Below, one piece after another: positions 47,894 through 59,600 of a stretch of DNA of 64,000 bases. Below the pieces are notes generated by a model, which saw only the letters and a list, made by a program, of their open reading frames with translations, made no database searches and was not told the DNA's origin. How positions within the stretch are numbered: the stretch's first letter is position 1; the number at the start of each line of letters is the position of its first letter. The DNA is taken from the NCBI GenBank assembly GCA_037349105.1, contig JAYJMM010000037.1:3162001-3226000 (forward strand), written 5' to 3'. A program made the translations under genes and the position numbers. Source of the stretch: Limnomonas spitsbergensis (taxonomy: Eukaryota; Chlorophyta; Chlorophyceae; Chlamydomonadales).

Positions 47894-48839
47894 AAGTGTG
47901 GATGGTTTGGTGCAAATCGGGCATTTCCGGGTTTGCCGGAATATTGGCACTAATCTCGACATTTAAGTCACTTACTTGATTTGATGAGCCGCAGCAGGAG
48001 CGGGAAGAATGGGACATGATGGAGATTTGAAGACATCCTGCAAAAAGCCATCCAGCTGTTGCAAGGCAATGTTACCCTAAAACTGTTCACACTATGGTGT
48101 TGTACTGTCCAGTTATGTATGTGTTCCTTCTAGGGCTCAGTTCAGGGTTTGGTCGAGTTGGCTTCTACGTTTTGCTTATGATTATATTATGCCTGCTATT
48201 TTGCTACCCTTGTCTGCTGGCAAAAACAGTTTTTTAAAATAGCACGTGACAGTTGATTTTGCATGTTTCATTTCAGGATTAATCTTAGGTTATCGACTCG
48301 GTTACCGATGCGATTTTCTGTGACAGATATGGGGCAACATGCCGGTTTCAGGAAAGTAGAGCAATCTGTGTACCAGTGGATATCCTTTGCCTTCGCACCG
48401 TTTTAAGTTAATTGGCCTGCGCGGAATTGCACGCGGTTTATTAACAAATTATTGAAGGGTGGCGCTGCTTAACTTAATTATGAAAATCTGAAGTTTTTGG
48501 CTGTGAGTACCAATATTGTATAAATTCCCCGCATTTTCCCACAGCGGTACCGGCATTCTTATTAACATGCCCTATGCAGTCTCACCTGCCCCTGCAGTTG
48601 CTATGCCTTATCTTGCCAGCGAAGCGCCAGTTCCGTTTAAGTGGCTAAGCCGATTAACATGAAACTGTAGATGGACCCTCCGGCTTAAGAAAAACTACTT
48701 TCTGGCCCTGCGGTTTGAAATAAGTCTGATTAATTGCCCCACTCAAAGGCAAAGAACGTCTACGGGTAACTGAAAAATTACAGTCAGTACGGTTTACGAC
48801 GAAAGCACTTATGTCATCAACAATATACAAAGCAAAAAC
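47894..48839. other. Intergenic, nothing recognised
   Basis: AT-rich, no shared blocks, arrays or exons detected. Confidence 0.45.
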
Positions 48840-49734
48840 ATCCATGGCTAACCATCAAGCTGGCAATGTTGCCGACCTGTCGATGACGGTACACTTCTAG
48901 GCCCAGACAATCAGGCACGGCCACGCGGGCACCCAACAGTGGAGTTGGGAGAAATGAAAGTTAATGCTGCAGACATGTACATATGTTTGCCCCAGATTAC
49001 GGATACACTCTGTCTCATGCATCAAATATGACACTGTGATGGGACTAAACAAAGAAAGCTCACGTCCACTTTGCCGTCATTCCACTGGAGGGCAGGGGTC
49101 AATTCCTATCAGCTCAACAATGCGCTTCTATTGGTGTCAACAAATGTAGCTAACAGTTCACGAATGAATGTCAAATGGCCATGCATCTTCAACACCGGTA
49201 GTGTAACCCCACTGCCGATGGCCCCTGATTCCATTCCAGATCCAAAGTAAACATGGTGGGAAGGTGAAAGGCAACCAAGTGACAGATAATCAGTAATTCG
49301 ACGGTATCAAAAAGGAAATACCGCATTCTGACGGCAATTTGAACGGCTTTTTGAACAATCTCTTATGTATTGCTAGGTCAACGCACAAGACAAACAAAAG
49401 GCCAGGTACCGAACATATTTGGCAGCTTAAGCAGCTGGGCCTGGTGAAACAAGCCCCCTCGCCGCGTCAGCCATAGACCCTTTTGTAGCTTACTTGAAGC
49501 TGAATCACCCTGGGAAATGACTTGAGCATTGTGACACAAGGGCGACAAATCAGAAGATGCTCCGCAACAGTAGTTGCACAACTGCCCGTCAAACTTATAA
49601 ACAATTAACGAATCATACCTCTGTCCTCCCCACCCAGGTCACCTAGGTCATCTGGTGAAGCACCCTTCACACCTGAAGCCTATCTTAAATCAATTCTTTG
49701 TCAGGAAGCACAGAAATGTTGGGCGTGGAGCACT
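48840..49734 (-). repeat. Inverted 3' flank of gene D
   Basis: Diverged reverse complement of the flank after gene A ('tgcagacatgtacatatgtttg', the 'aatgcggtatttcc'-type motif, and the 'gcacaactgcccgtcaa' segment near 49,575). No gene. Confidence 0.55.
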
Positions 49735-52540
49735 CTAGCGCCACACATGGATGTTAGGTGTGGTCGCGCCTTCCTCCTCATCCATGACAATTGTGATAAG
49801 GCAAAGTGTTGTCAGGCCCGGGTCGTGGCAGAACGTACTGATTTCATGTCCCTCTTCGGTCTTGTAGTCATCCAAAGCCACCTGCCTGCTGATGTCCCAG
49901 GTTCTCAGCCGCTGATCCTTAGAGAATGAGGCCAGCACAGTGGTCCCTGAAGCGTCTAGGGCAACCTTAGTCAACCCATCATTCTTGCATGGATCCTCAA
50001 ATGCCAAACCCATGCACAAGCCGGTGCCGAGATCCCACACCTTGATGGTCTTATCATGAGCACAACTGCTGACTGCTGTGCGGCCGCTGAAATCCATATC
50101 AACATTGCCGATGCGACCTTGATGTCCCTCCATGGTGCGCACACATTCACTAGTGCGTGTATCCCACAATCGTACGGTTTCATCGTACGAGCATGAAATC
50201 ACCAAGCCGGTTTCTCCTGAGGATCGCCAATCATTGACTGTGTCAGTGTGCCCTTTCAGGCTCGGCATAGCCTGCACTCCCTTGGAAATGTCCCATATGT
50301 TGATCACCTTGTCATCAGAGGCTTGAGTGCGATAAGCGACACAGTTTTCGCCGTGCCAGGTAGTGCGAGAGATAATCTTTTTGCCTAGTGGCGTGAATGC
50401 ACCTCGGGGCTGACAGCTAGCCAGATCCCAGATATTGCAGGTCCCACCACCCTGATTAACCAATATCAGTCCATTGGTGTTGGCATCGAGGCGACCCACT
50501 TCCACATCCCCGTTTCCAATGCGTATGCGACTTGTCATCCTCTGATTGTCAATATCCCACATTTGGAGATACACTTCTCCGTCACGGTGGATATCGAAAA
50601 CGAGCTGAGAGTTCCATAAGCAGCTTGTATTGCATGTCTCAGTTGCTACCCAATAATCACTGAGGTCATCACCCTGGGGAACAGAAAAGAGAGGTGGGGC
50701 AAAGCACAAGCAAGGCAGTCATTCCTCATGACATATATTCAAGAGGACAGCATTCTGATGATCTCATGATTGATCAGATTCAAACCAACGCATCCGACCC
50801 CCCCCCCCCGGCTCACATTCGCCACCAACCCTAACACCTACCTCCCCCCCTCTGACTCACTTCTGCAGAATATGCGCACTTCACTGACGGAGGCAAGCTC
50901 ATCCGAGGGGCAGATGTTCCCTGTGGATGTGGGGCAACATAAATGTTTAGCAATGCAATGTAAGCTTTCTGATGTTGACGTTTAAGGATAAGCAAGGGCC
51001 AGGATAAGCAGGGGCCACAGCAAGAGGGAATGCATACTTCAAATTCCGGTTATGTTTTTTCCCCATCAGATCCGAGCCGCATTTGAACAGCAAGAAACAT
51101 CCGGATGTCACCGGCATATAAGAAGAGAATCAAAACAATGTGCATCCATTTCAGACAGAATTGCGGACACCCTCACCTTGAACCCAAACGGCAGGCCTGA
51201 CATCACATTAATGACCTCCAGACATGTTTCCTGACGGAGCCCCTGCAGGAGGCCCCTCTGGACGGAGTTGTACAGAGCATCCAGAATGGGAGAGACAGCT
51301 GGCTTTGTCGCCTCAGAGAACTGGGACAGGCATGCCCGAATCATGGGCGTGTACTGTAGGGAGTCAGACAGAGCGAGCCATTCAAACAGATCTGGACCGG
51401 ATGCTGAGCTGGCATCCGATGCCGATGATTGCGCAGGTGAAGGAGGCGTGGGATTGAACCGAGGTTTGGCTGCATCGAAGGCTTGTGAACACAGCTCGAG
51501 GATGGCTCTAATATTGTACTTGTGCGCAATGGGAAGAATACGGAAGGCAGTGGCTGGGGTTACAGTAGGTGCGCCCCCCTCGATCACTGCAAGATGAACA
51601 TTTACAGCGGGCATTAGACGCTGATGATTGGACATGCGGAGCTGCAATAAATGTACAGCCAATGAACCAAGCTGACCTCCAAAGTACAGTAACCTCAGCA
51701 CCTCCATCCAGTCCTCCAAGCAGCCATCAACCTGTTGTAGACAGATCAATATTTTAGGTACCAGTCAGGACTAGGTGATGATCAGTATTTATATTAGTGC
51801 GTGGCAAAGCACCTATGGGGGGCCGCCAGGTGGCCAATACTGGGCCGATTGGGACCAAACATTGACCAGCCTACGGCCTACAGCCTACAATTCAGCTACA
51901 ACACGGCCTACGGCCGTGGGAGTAGGGCATGCTGCACGGGGCCCCCACAGCCGTAGGCCGTGTTGTAGCTGAATTGTAGCTGAAGCACGCTAAAATAATC
52001 AGTGGTGATGATAAGCTTTTGTTTGCACCATCATCAGTTGTCTTCAGATCGAACACCCTATAAACAGTGAGGACATGTTATGAACTGGCAATCTTTCAAA
52101 CGGTGCTCTGGTTTGGGTTCTTCACTCATGAGGGACTACCACACTGGTACTTGGGCGGGTGAAGACATGGTGGTGGGCATGACAGCCCTCTCATCACAGG
52201 ACATTGATTCACATTGAATCATACATGTAGATCTAGGTACCTAATCTTTTACTTACCCACCCAGAGATCTCAAGCAACTGATACTCGGTTCACTCACTGG
52301 CACGGTAGAGGATGCTGCATCAACCGCAGCTTGGCTAGCATGTCTCTTACGAGCTGGATCGTCGTGCTCCGACCTGGCTTCCGGCAGGAAATCCTCGAGG
52401 ATTGTAGAGGCCAGCCCAAGAAGACTTCGATGTGCCCTGACGGAGCGTCCATCGGAGAAGCTTAAATTGACGTCCCCCCGAGATAGGGCATTTTCAAGTG
52501 CGTACTGACTGCTCATGGGGTTGCGGATTTCCAAGGCCAT
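49735..52540 (-). CDS. Gene D: BTB/POZ - seven-blade WD40 protein
   Basis: Exons on the minus strand at 52,540-52,298; 51,731-51,677; 51,586-51,177; 50,920-50,861; 50,673-49,735, all open and in phase, about 568 codons from the upstream ATG (MALEIRNP) or 560 from the ATG at 52,516 that aligns with gene A. The BTB core reads DVNLSFSDGRSVRAHR, then CLEDWMEVLRLLY, then AFRILPIAHKYNI. The exon for the GTSAPRMSLPPSVKCAYSAE peptide links it to seven WD motifs (MWDI, IWDL, IWDI, LWDT, VWDL, TWDI, VWR). The donor of exon 2 is 'gtcagc', weaker than in A and B. As with A, a Cullin-3-type adaptor role is an inference from architecture only. Blade 3 keeps the single-copy sequence (TWHGENCVAY) from which the gene B array grew. 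Confidence 0.85.
51780..51997. mobile_element. MITE-like repeat, copy 2, in intron 1 of gene D
   Basis: Same family as 47,708-47,893. Internally it contains an additional inverted pair ('acaattcagctacaacacgg' against 'ccgtgttgtagctgaattgt'), so a large hairpin is possible. It lies wholly inside intron 1 and would be removed by splicing. Confidence 0.6.
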
Positions 52541-53160
52541 GATCCTTATTTGTTGAGTTAAAAGCAGGGAGGCCCCCTGGCTAAAAGCCTGGTGACGACA
52601 GTGTGAATGAGGGGGTGTGAATCGTCAGTTGAGGGCAGTTACGAAGAAACGCCAGGGATTGTACAACCATCTTCAGTCGGAATCGCGTGGACGTTTCGAA
52701 GTCTGATTTCTCGCCCGTGCCAGCAGCGTTCAGCCCCTTTTGCAGCATTCGTGTTATTTTAGCGACCCAAATCCTTAACTTTCAGCAGAAAAATGGGCAG
52801 AAGGGCTTTGCCGTAAGGCTGCCTGACGGCCCAAAATCGCTGTTTTGATGTATGTGTAGCAGATTTGGCGTCGAAGGTCGCGTTCGTGCACGCGGCGCTC
52901 GGCCCAATTTGTGTACATTTCATGTTTTTGAGAAGCGCGAACATCTGTTCTTTCTGGCCGCAAGCCGGACTGGAGGTCGGGCGGATGGCGGCCGGGCCTG
53001 TAGGACCTAGATGGCTAAATCGGCACTGGCACGCGGGCACGCGGCTAGCTAGGTCGGTCCTGCAGAGAACAGAATGCGCCAAACCGCTTGGATGACTAAT
53101 ACAATTAGACGGAATTCAAGTATGCGGAATGGGCAAAGCAAATGCAGCGTGCAATGACTT
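52541..53160. other. Upstream region of gene D
   Basis: Shares 'gattcacacc' and 'actgtcgtcacc' strings with the region upstream of gene A (13,640-13,670), so some promoter-proximal sequence was duplicated with the genes. No TATA-like element or other gene could be supported. Confidence 0.4.
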
Positions 53161-53938
53161 AGAGGCGATTCACACCGGGGCACTTTCGCCACATTCGTCA
53201 CATGTCGCGCGAATTTCAGTTCAGTTCAGTTCGGCCAACCCCGGGGGTTGGGCACCTTTTGCGCACGAACTGAAAGTGGGGTCTGGACTCTGGACCCCAC
53301 TTTCAATTCTCGTCAATCACCTTCAGTTCACGTTGGCAACTCTCAGTTCGCGCTGGCCATTTCCGACGGGCATCTTGTGCCGCTTCTCTGTTTCTTTGAT
53401 TGCCCCGTCTGTCGCCTGCTATTCTGTGCGGACGATTGAGTACGTTGGCACTATATCTATGATCCCAAGACCAGAAACTAGCAGACGCGTCTGCAGGGGG
53501 CCGACGTACCACGCCCCCTGAAAAACACGTCCAGAATGAGACAAGCTGGCTGAGTAAAGACAGCTTCAGATTTTGACTCAGTAAATCTAGTGGTTGACAT
53601 GGGCACATGGCAAGCCGCAAGCATACCGAGCGAGCACTTGCACTGATGCTGGTAGGCAGGTGCATGGTGACGATAGCACTACTTCAGGTGGTGGACAGGT
53701 CACTGAGTACCAGAGGTTCGACTGGCAGTTCGATGTCGATTCAAGGGCAAGAAGCATTACGTAAAGCAGGCAAGAAATGTGATGGGCCATTTAGAAAGAA
53801 GCAGGAAATGGCTTTCGCCGTTTTCAGAGATTTATCTGGTGTGAATCGGTCGTCCAGCCGTCGGGGTTGAGATCGCGAAGTGACAGTAGTTCAGTTCGAC
53901 CGAAAGTCACTTTCAGTTGGCCGGTGTGAATCGCCTCT
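53161..53938. mobile_element. 778-bp element with perfect 18-bp terminal inverted repeats
   Basis: The left end 'agaggcgattcacaccgg' (53,161-53,178) and right end 'ccggtgtgaatcgcctct' (53,921-53,938) are exact reverse complements. Inside lie a 17-bp palindrome ('ccaaccccgggggttgg', 53,237-53,253) and a hairpin with 12-bp arms ('gaaagtggggtc' at 53,272, 'gaccccactttc' ending 53,304), plus 'agttcagttcgg'-like motifs near both ends. No transposase-like frame and no clear target duplication were seen. It is probably a non-autonomous DNA transposon. Confidence 0.65.
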
Positions 53939-55170
53939 CACGAGCGACCGACTTTTCCCAGGAGCCTAACCTGCTGCAAATGCCTGGTTAGGGCATGACA
54001 GGCCAACTATGGCAAGAGTACATTACGCACCCGAAACTGTAAAGCGAGACGGGGCTCAGGCCGACCTGCCGCTGCCTACTGCGTGCCCGACCATCCTGGA
54101 GTAATTCGAACTTCGAAAAACCGGCCGGGCTGTCGGACCTCCTGCATGCCCGAAGCCAGCTTTGCGATAGCATAAATTTGATCGCTAACAATCAACACGT
54201 ATACAGCGGGCAAGAATCGTGGCCAGAAAGCAAGTACTCAGCAGGGGTGGAGCAATTGCAGCTTGCAGAATTGGGCAACAGACTTTTCCAAGCAGCTGTC
54301 CGACATGTTGGTGCAGAAGCAAGGTGGATTGGGCATGACAGGCCAACAACAACAAAAGTGCTTGATGCAGCGAAAATTGCAAAGCGATGCAGGGCACAGG
54401 CCGGCATGTCCCCGCATACTGCATACGGCCTACTGCCCTACAGCCCAGCTCATGTTCTTGCCTAGTGCCCTGCTGCCCAACTCCTGCCTGTTGCATGCTG
54501 CCCTGCTGCCCAGCTTCTGCTCCTGCCTATTGCCCTTTCAACAAGAAAGCAGGAGAGAAACAAAAAAGGGAGTAGAAAAAACTCTTTTCCAAGAAATCAA
54601 AGAAAAGCAACAAAGTAGGCCTCGACAAAGCCTACCACGTCCAAGCCCATCTGCCCATGCACCGTATATTTTCATTGGCAGCTGCTCTTCCAAACAAGAT
54701 CACTGACCCGAAATCCGGAATGAACACTACCGATAGCGAAAGTACTGAAAGGATTACTGGAGTGAGCACCAAAGACGGTCATTCTAAAAAGGTAGAAGAC
54801 TCCTGATGGACTTGAACACCGTTCCAAGCGCAGGGGCAAGAAGTGCCTGCAGAAGGGGGGGGCATAATACGGGGGGGCGGAAAAGGCATTATGGGCAGGC
54901 AGGCACATTCGACTGCCGCCCAGTCAGCAGCTCGCTGTTATTAAAAGGAACAGGCAATACTAGGCAGTTCCAAGGGACTGAACCAAGCAGTAACTACCCA
55001 GCAGTTCCTACCAAACAGATCAGGTTGCTTGGTTTTATGTCCCAGTCCCCTCACATAGGTGTGCGGCATGGCTGCACCATAGTCCTAGTAGCTGTGCATG
55101 GTATCTGGAAGTGAGCATGCTGATCCCCTACCAGCGCCACACGGTGAGCGTTAAGCAGGTATTAAGCAGC
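53939..55170. other. Low-complexity intergenic region
   Basis: The part at 54,420-54,540 has CTGCC-rich iterations. No exon with splice support was recognised. Confidence 0.4.
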
Positions 55171-55174
55171 GGGT

Positions 55175-55485
55175 ATGCACCATCCTAAGGGCCCAGCAGG
55201 TATGCACCATCCTAAGGGCCCAGCAGGTATGCACCATCCTAAGGGCCCAGCAGGTATGCACCATCCTAAGGGCCTAGCAGTTATGCACCATCCTAAGGGC
55301 CTAGCAGGTATGCACCATCCCAAGGGCCTAGCAGGTATGCACCATCCTAAGGGCCCAGCAGGTATGCACCATCCTAAGGGCCTGGCAGGTATGCACCATC
55401 CTAAGGGCCTAGCAGGTATGCACCATCCTGAGGGCCTAGCAGGTATGCACCATCCTAAGGGCCTAGCAGGTATGCACCAAATGTC
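55175..55485 (+). repeat. Minisatellite, 27-bp unit, about 11.5 copies
   Basis: Units contain 'ggtatgcaccatcctaaggg' plus 'cccagca' or 'cctagca'. At 27 bp it keeps one frame as a nine-residue cycle (MHHPKGPAG or MHHPKGLAG) in an open stretch of about 139 codons. Coding is possible but unsupported: there is no splice context or domain, and conservation of the frame follows automatically from unit length. Confidence 0.93.
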
Positions 55486-55544
55486 TCAAGGGCCCAGCGG
55501 AAATACATCATCTTTAACCTACCAAGTGAATTCCCCCTATGGGT

Positions 55545-56115
55545 GTGCTCTTGACGGATTGCTTGACTGCCCATGCTGCAGCCGGCAGCACTGAACATGC
55601 GAGGGGGCCAAGGGGGTATAAATAACGTTCAGGCTTGATTTGTGGTCTGCAGTCACAGCACTGGTGCTCTTAGCGGATTTCATGAACGACCATGTTGCAC
55701 CCAGCAGCACTGAACATGCGAGGGGGCCAAGGGGAGTTCATCATGTACAAAACATCAGGCGTAACAAAGGCTTGATCTGAGGTCAGCGCTTGTGCTCTTA
55801 GCAGTTTTCGTGACTGCCCATGCTGCAGCCGGCAGCACTGCTGAACAAGCGAAGGGGTGAGGGAGGGTAAATATCATTCAAACCATCAGGCATAACAAAG
55901 GCTTGATCTGAGGTCAGCACTGGTGCTCTTAGCAGATTTCTGAACGGCTCACACTGCAGCCAGCAGCATTGACCATTTACGGGGCCGGGGGGGGGGGGTG
56001 ACATAGTACCCACCAGGCAAAATGAACGTTATTTCTGAGGTCAGCAATCGTGCTCAAATTACTCCCTAGTCGATTTATTGAGGAGCCACACTGCTGCCAG
56101 CAGCACTTCACATGC
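55545..56115 (-). repeat. Imperfect tandem, about 115-125 bp unit, five copies
   Basis: Each unit has 'agcactg', a 'catgctgcagccggcagca' type core and a gene-like minus-strand phrase (FSAAGCSMGSHE in the clearest copies), separated by G-rich and 'aacaaaggcttgatctgagg' parts. It lies just downstream (minus sense) of the EF-hand exons, so it could be multiplied intron and exon material of that gene, like the other partial exon copies there. That link is inferred. Confidence 0.6.
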
Positions 56116-56656
56116 AGAGAGGCAAGGAAAGCAAGCAAGGCATAATCAAATGAACAGGTGATAAACATTGGGTGGCTCACTGAATATCTAGGGCGCAGAT
56201 TACAACAGTCACCCAGTGAATGCTTGATCTGTGCCAAGCCCGTCAGTGTTTCATTTTTCACACCTGAGACTTAAGACAGACCGCTCGGCAGCCACCACAA
56301 GGGACGACGGGGACCACAGTGCCACACCTGGATCGGCCCACCGTTAATGTCCACAGTAGTAGACACCTTGCTGCACCAGGCCTCCTTTGTGTTCTTCTCC
56401 TTCTTTCCCTCTTACATCAAGTTCCTTTCCTTTTCTCCCAACGGGACAGTTGGGCGCCCACGCGGCCGAGCCTTTTTGAGCAGGGCCCAGAGGTGTTATG
56501 TCATTGACCCTGCTGCTCCAGGCCCCCTTCGCCATTGGCTGTGATGAAGTTGAATTCTAGCTAAAGAACTAAAAAAAACTTGACTGACACAGGCTGTGAT
56601 GTCCCCCCGTCCAACATCACACCACTCCCTCCCCTCTTGACCCCACACGCACCCAC

Positions 56657-59600
56657 CTGCTGTTTGCATGGCCATGTTGCGGCCAATGCGTGCGAAGAAG
56701 GCATCTGGGCCGGACTTTGTGAAGCTGCTGGCAAACTGCGCATCAAGGCACAACAATTCAGGGTATATCCCAACCGCTGCTACTCATCAGAGGCAGCCCT
56801 GCAGCTACTGCGCATCATGGTACACAACAATTCCGAGCATCCCGACCTGTACAGCTCATCAAAGGCAGCCCTGCTGCTACTGATCACCAAGGTTCTCAAC
56901 ATTTCAAAGCAGCCCAACAAACGCTGGGCTGTGTCCACGTTTTGTTTGTATATGCTCTCCTCATGCCGTTGCTACACCGTTGGTAAAACTGCTGGCAAAC
57001 TGAGCATGAAAGGCGATAGACAAGTTGCTGTTGCAGCACGAAGGCAGCCACCTTCAAGTATTTTACGAAATCAGCATGCAGGCCTTGAAAGTAGCAGCCC
57101 AGCCGATGCTTGTGGCAACAAGCAGCACATTTTCCTTCCTCGTGACGCAGCAATCTTCCAGCTACCGCCTACACCCCAGCTGGAACCACTTTTTTTTAGT
57201 GGTTACCGGACCACCTTTGATGGGCGGTGCTGCGGCCACCCCTGGGTCGATTGACACAAAACCTGGACCAGCCTCCAGCCGATGGCCTTGGCAGCAGGGC
57301 TGGCCGAGCCAGCGGCTGGTGGCCGTGCCGAGGCCACTGTGTAGCTGAGATGTAGCTGAAAGTGATGCAGTAACCACTGCAAAAATCACGGGCTGGAACC
57401 CTGTGAATCGAGGGTCGTGCTACAATTGCAATTCAGCTCCACCTCGGCCTGCAGGCGGGGAAGCCTGGTGCAGCAAGTTTAGAACGGTGCATACTCGCAG
57501 GGCCCTGCTGAACGCTCGGCCGCATGGGGCTGGTAGGGAATGACTAAGCTCAATTCCAGCTACCATGCACAGCCAGGACCATGGTGCAGCGACTAATGCT
57601 GCTTAAGCCATCCACCGCAGGCTTGTCAAGATTCCGTCACCATTGGCTCATTGGTGGCTGCCCGGCGTCCCCACAACCGCCGTCTGGCGCGCACATTGAT
57701 TGGTAGACTAGTAGCCTACCTAGTGCTACGACCAAACGGGTGGCTTCCTTAATCCATGCCACAGGGCGCATCCTTATTTCTTCTCGTTACTATTATGATT
57801 ACTATTACCGGTATTTGATTATTTAAAGACACTGGAGCATCTGCATGATATTCTCACCTCCTGGAACTCCATCTTGTCCAACTTGCCGTTCCCATCCATG
57901 TCGAACAAATTCACCGCAGCCTGCATGATACAAATTAACCAAAGTGAGCCACTTGAACAGGGTGAGCTGTTTAGCCAGGGTGAACCACTTAACCAGGGTG
58001 AGCCGCCTAGCCAGGACTCAGGCTTGATATGTTTCATGCAGTATCGAGATCCAGAAGCAGAGCCGATCTCACTATCTCACACCAGAAATAAAAAGAAAGC
58101 TATGCCTCATCGGGAGTGGAGAGCTAAGGAGCCGATCTCACAATCACACACCAGCTCTGATCCTACCAGCATTTAAGGTACACTTGTGAAGGCGTGAAAG
58201 CTACACGGCAGCACATCCGGTCTCACATTTAGACACCAGCAGCACAACCTTATATAGCCTTGGTAGGCAAGCTACGCCTGTGAAGCCATTTTTTCTGCAA
58301 TCCATTACACACGAGGTGCGACTTTGCCAGCCACTTGCCTCATTGCCTGTTTGAATTTCCTAGAGGGCGGCTCCTGCCACCCAGCCTTTCATCGCATGCA
58401 CCAAACCTGTGTCATCCTCTGCAGGACAAGACATGACGTGCGACTAAGCCAGCCACGTGCCTGGATGACCTTCCTAGAGGGCGGCTCCTGCCAACCAGTC
58501 TATCATGTCATGCACCAAACCTGTGTCATCCTCTGCTGGCCGGACAACACATGACGTGCGACTAAGCCAGACACTTGCCTGGATGACCTTCCTAGAAGGC
58601 GGCTCCTGCCACCCAGGGAGTCTCTTGTTGAACTGCGAGGGGTACTTGGTCAGAAGTGATTTCAAAAATAATATATTAAGTGGGGATACTTTGGACAATG
58701 TGCTGTTATGTCTATTGAAGGTTGAGGTTATGTTGGTCGCCCCACATAAAATGTTGATCACAGTGTCACACCATTCATATGCATGATGATGACCATCAGA
58801 TCTGGACCAGGGAGACATGTGCAGGGTCGCTTAAAGAGCAGGGTTAGCTTTAAAGTGCACCAGACCATCTTGGCAGGCTGATGGGCAGCCGCCACTGGGC
58901 AGATGTGGTCCAAACCTTTGCCAGCCGGTATCTGGCAAGCAGCAGGACAGGGCGCAACAATCTCATAGGGCAATACTGGCTGCAGCACACTTAGCGATGG
59001 TAATGGCGCGGATGTGGCCACGGCCCCAAGCTGCGTTGTTTCCTTAACCTCCACGACCTGATAGGGCGTAGCTTTCTTTCTTTCTTGCAGCAAACTTCAT
59101 TATTTTCATAAATGAAGGCTTCAAGCAGCCACCATGAAACAGCCAAACGGCATCCAGGCATGCAGCACACGCGGCACATTATGAGGGGGAAATGACGATA
59201 AACCTCAGCCATAAATTAATATTTTTTCGCCGTTGCGTCTTATGGCGGGAAACGCCACTGTTGGGACGTCAAAAAGAGTTCTCCAGTGAAGCGCGCTTTG
59301 GCTAAAATTTATATTTCTCTCTCGTTTGCGGAGGCGAAACAAGTCTACGGTACTGGTAATCGTCATAAAAGATTCTGGCTCGCATGCATCAAAAACTTCA
59401 TCAACACATTGCTTGAAAAATGGCCAAGTAACACAAACCCAAGCAGCATGGCTTGCTGCGCATAGGGTTTCCGACCGGAGGCCACGAAGTGGCTGAGATG
59501 AAGCTGATTTGCATCCGGGACACGCAAATCTGACTACCTGGCCTTCTACATGGTATCCATTGAATTTCCTCTGCCAAAAACATTGTTTTGAAGCCAGTTT

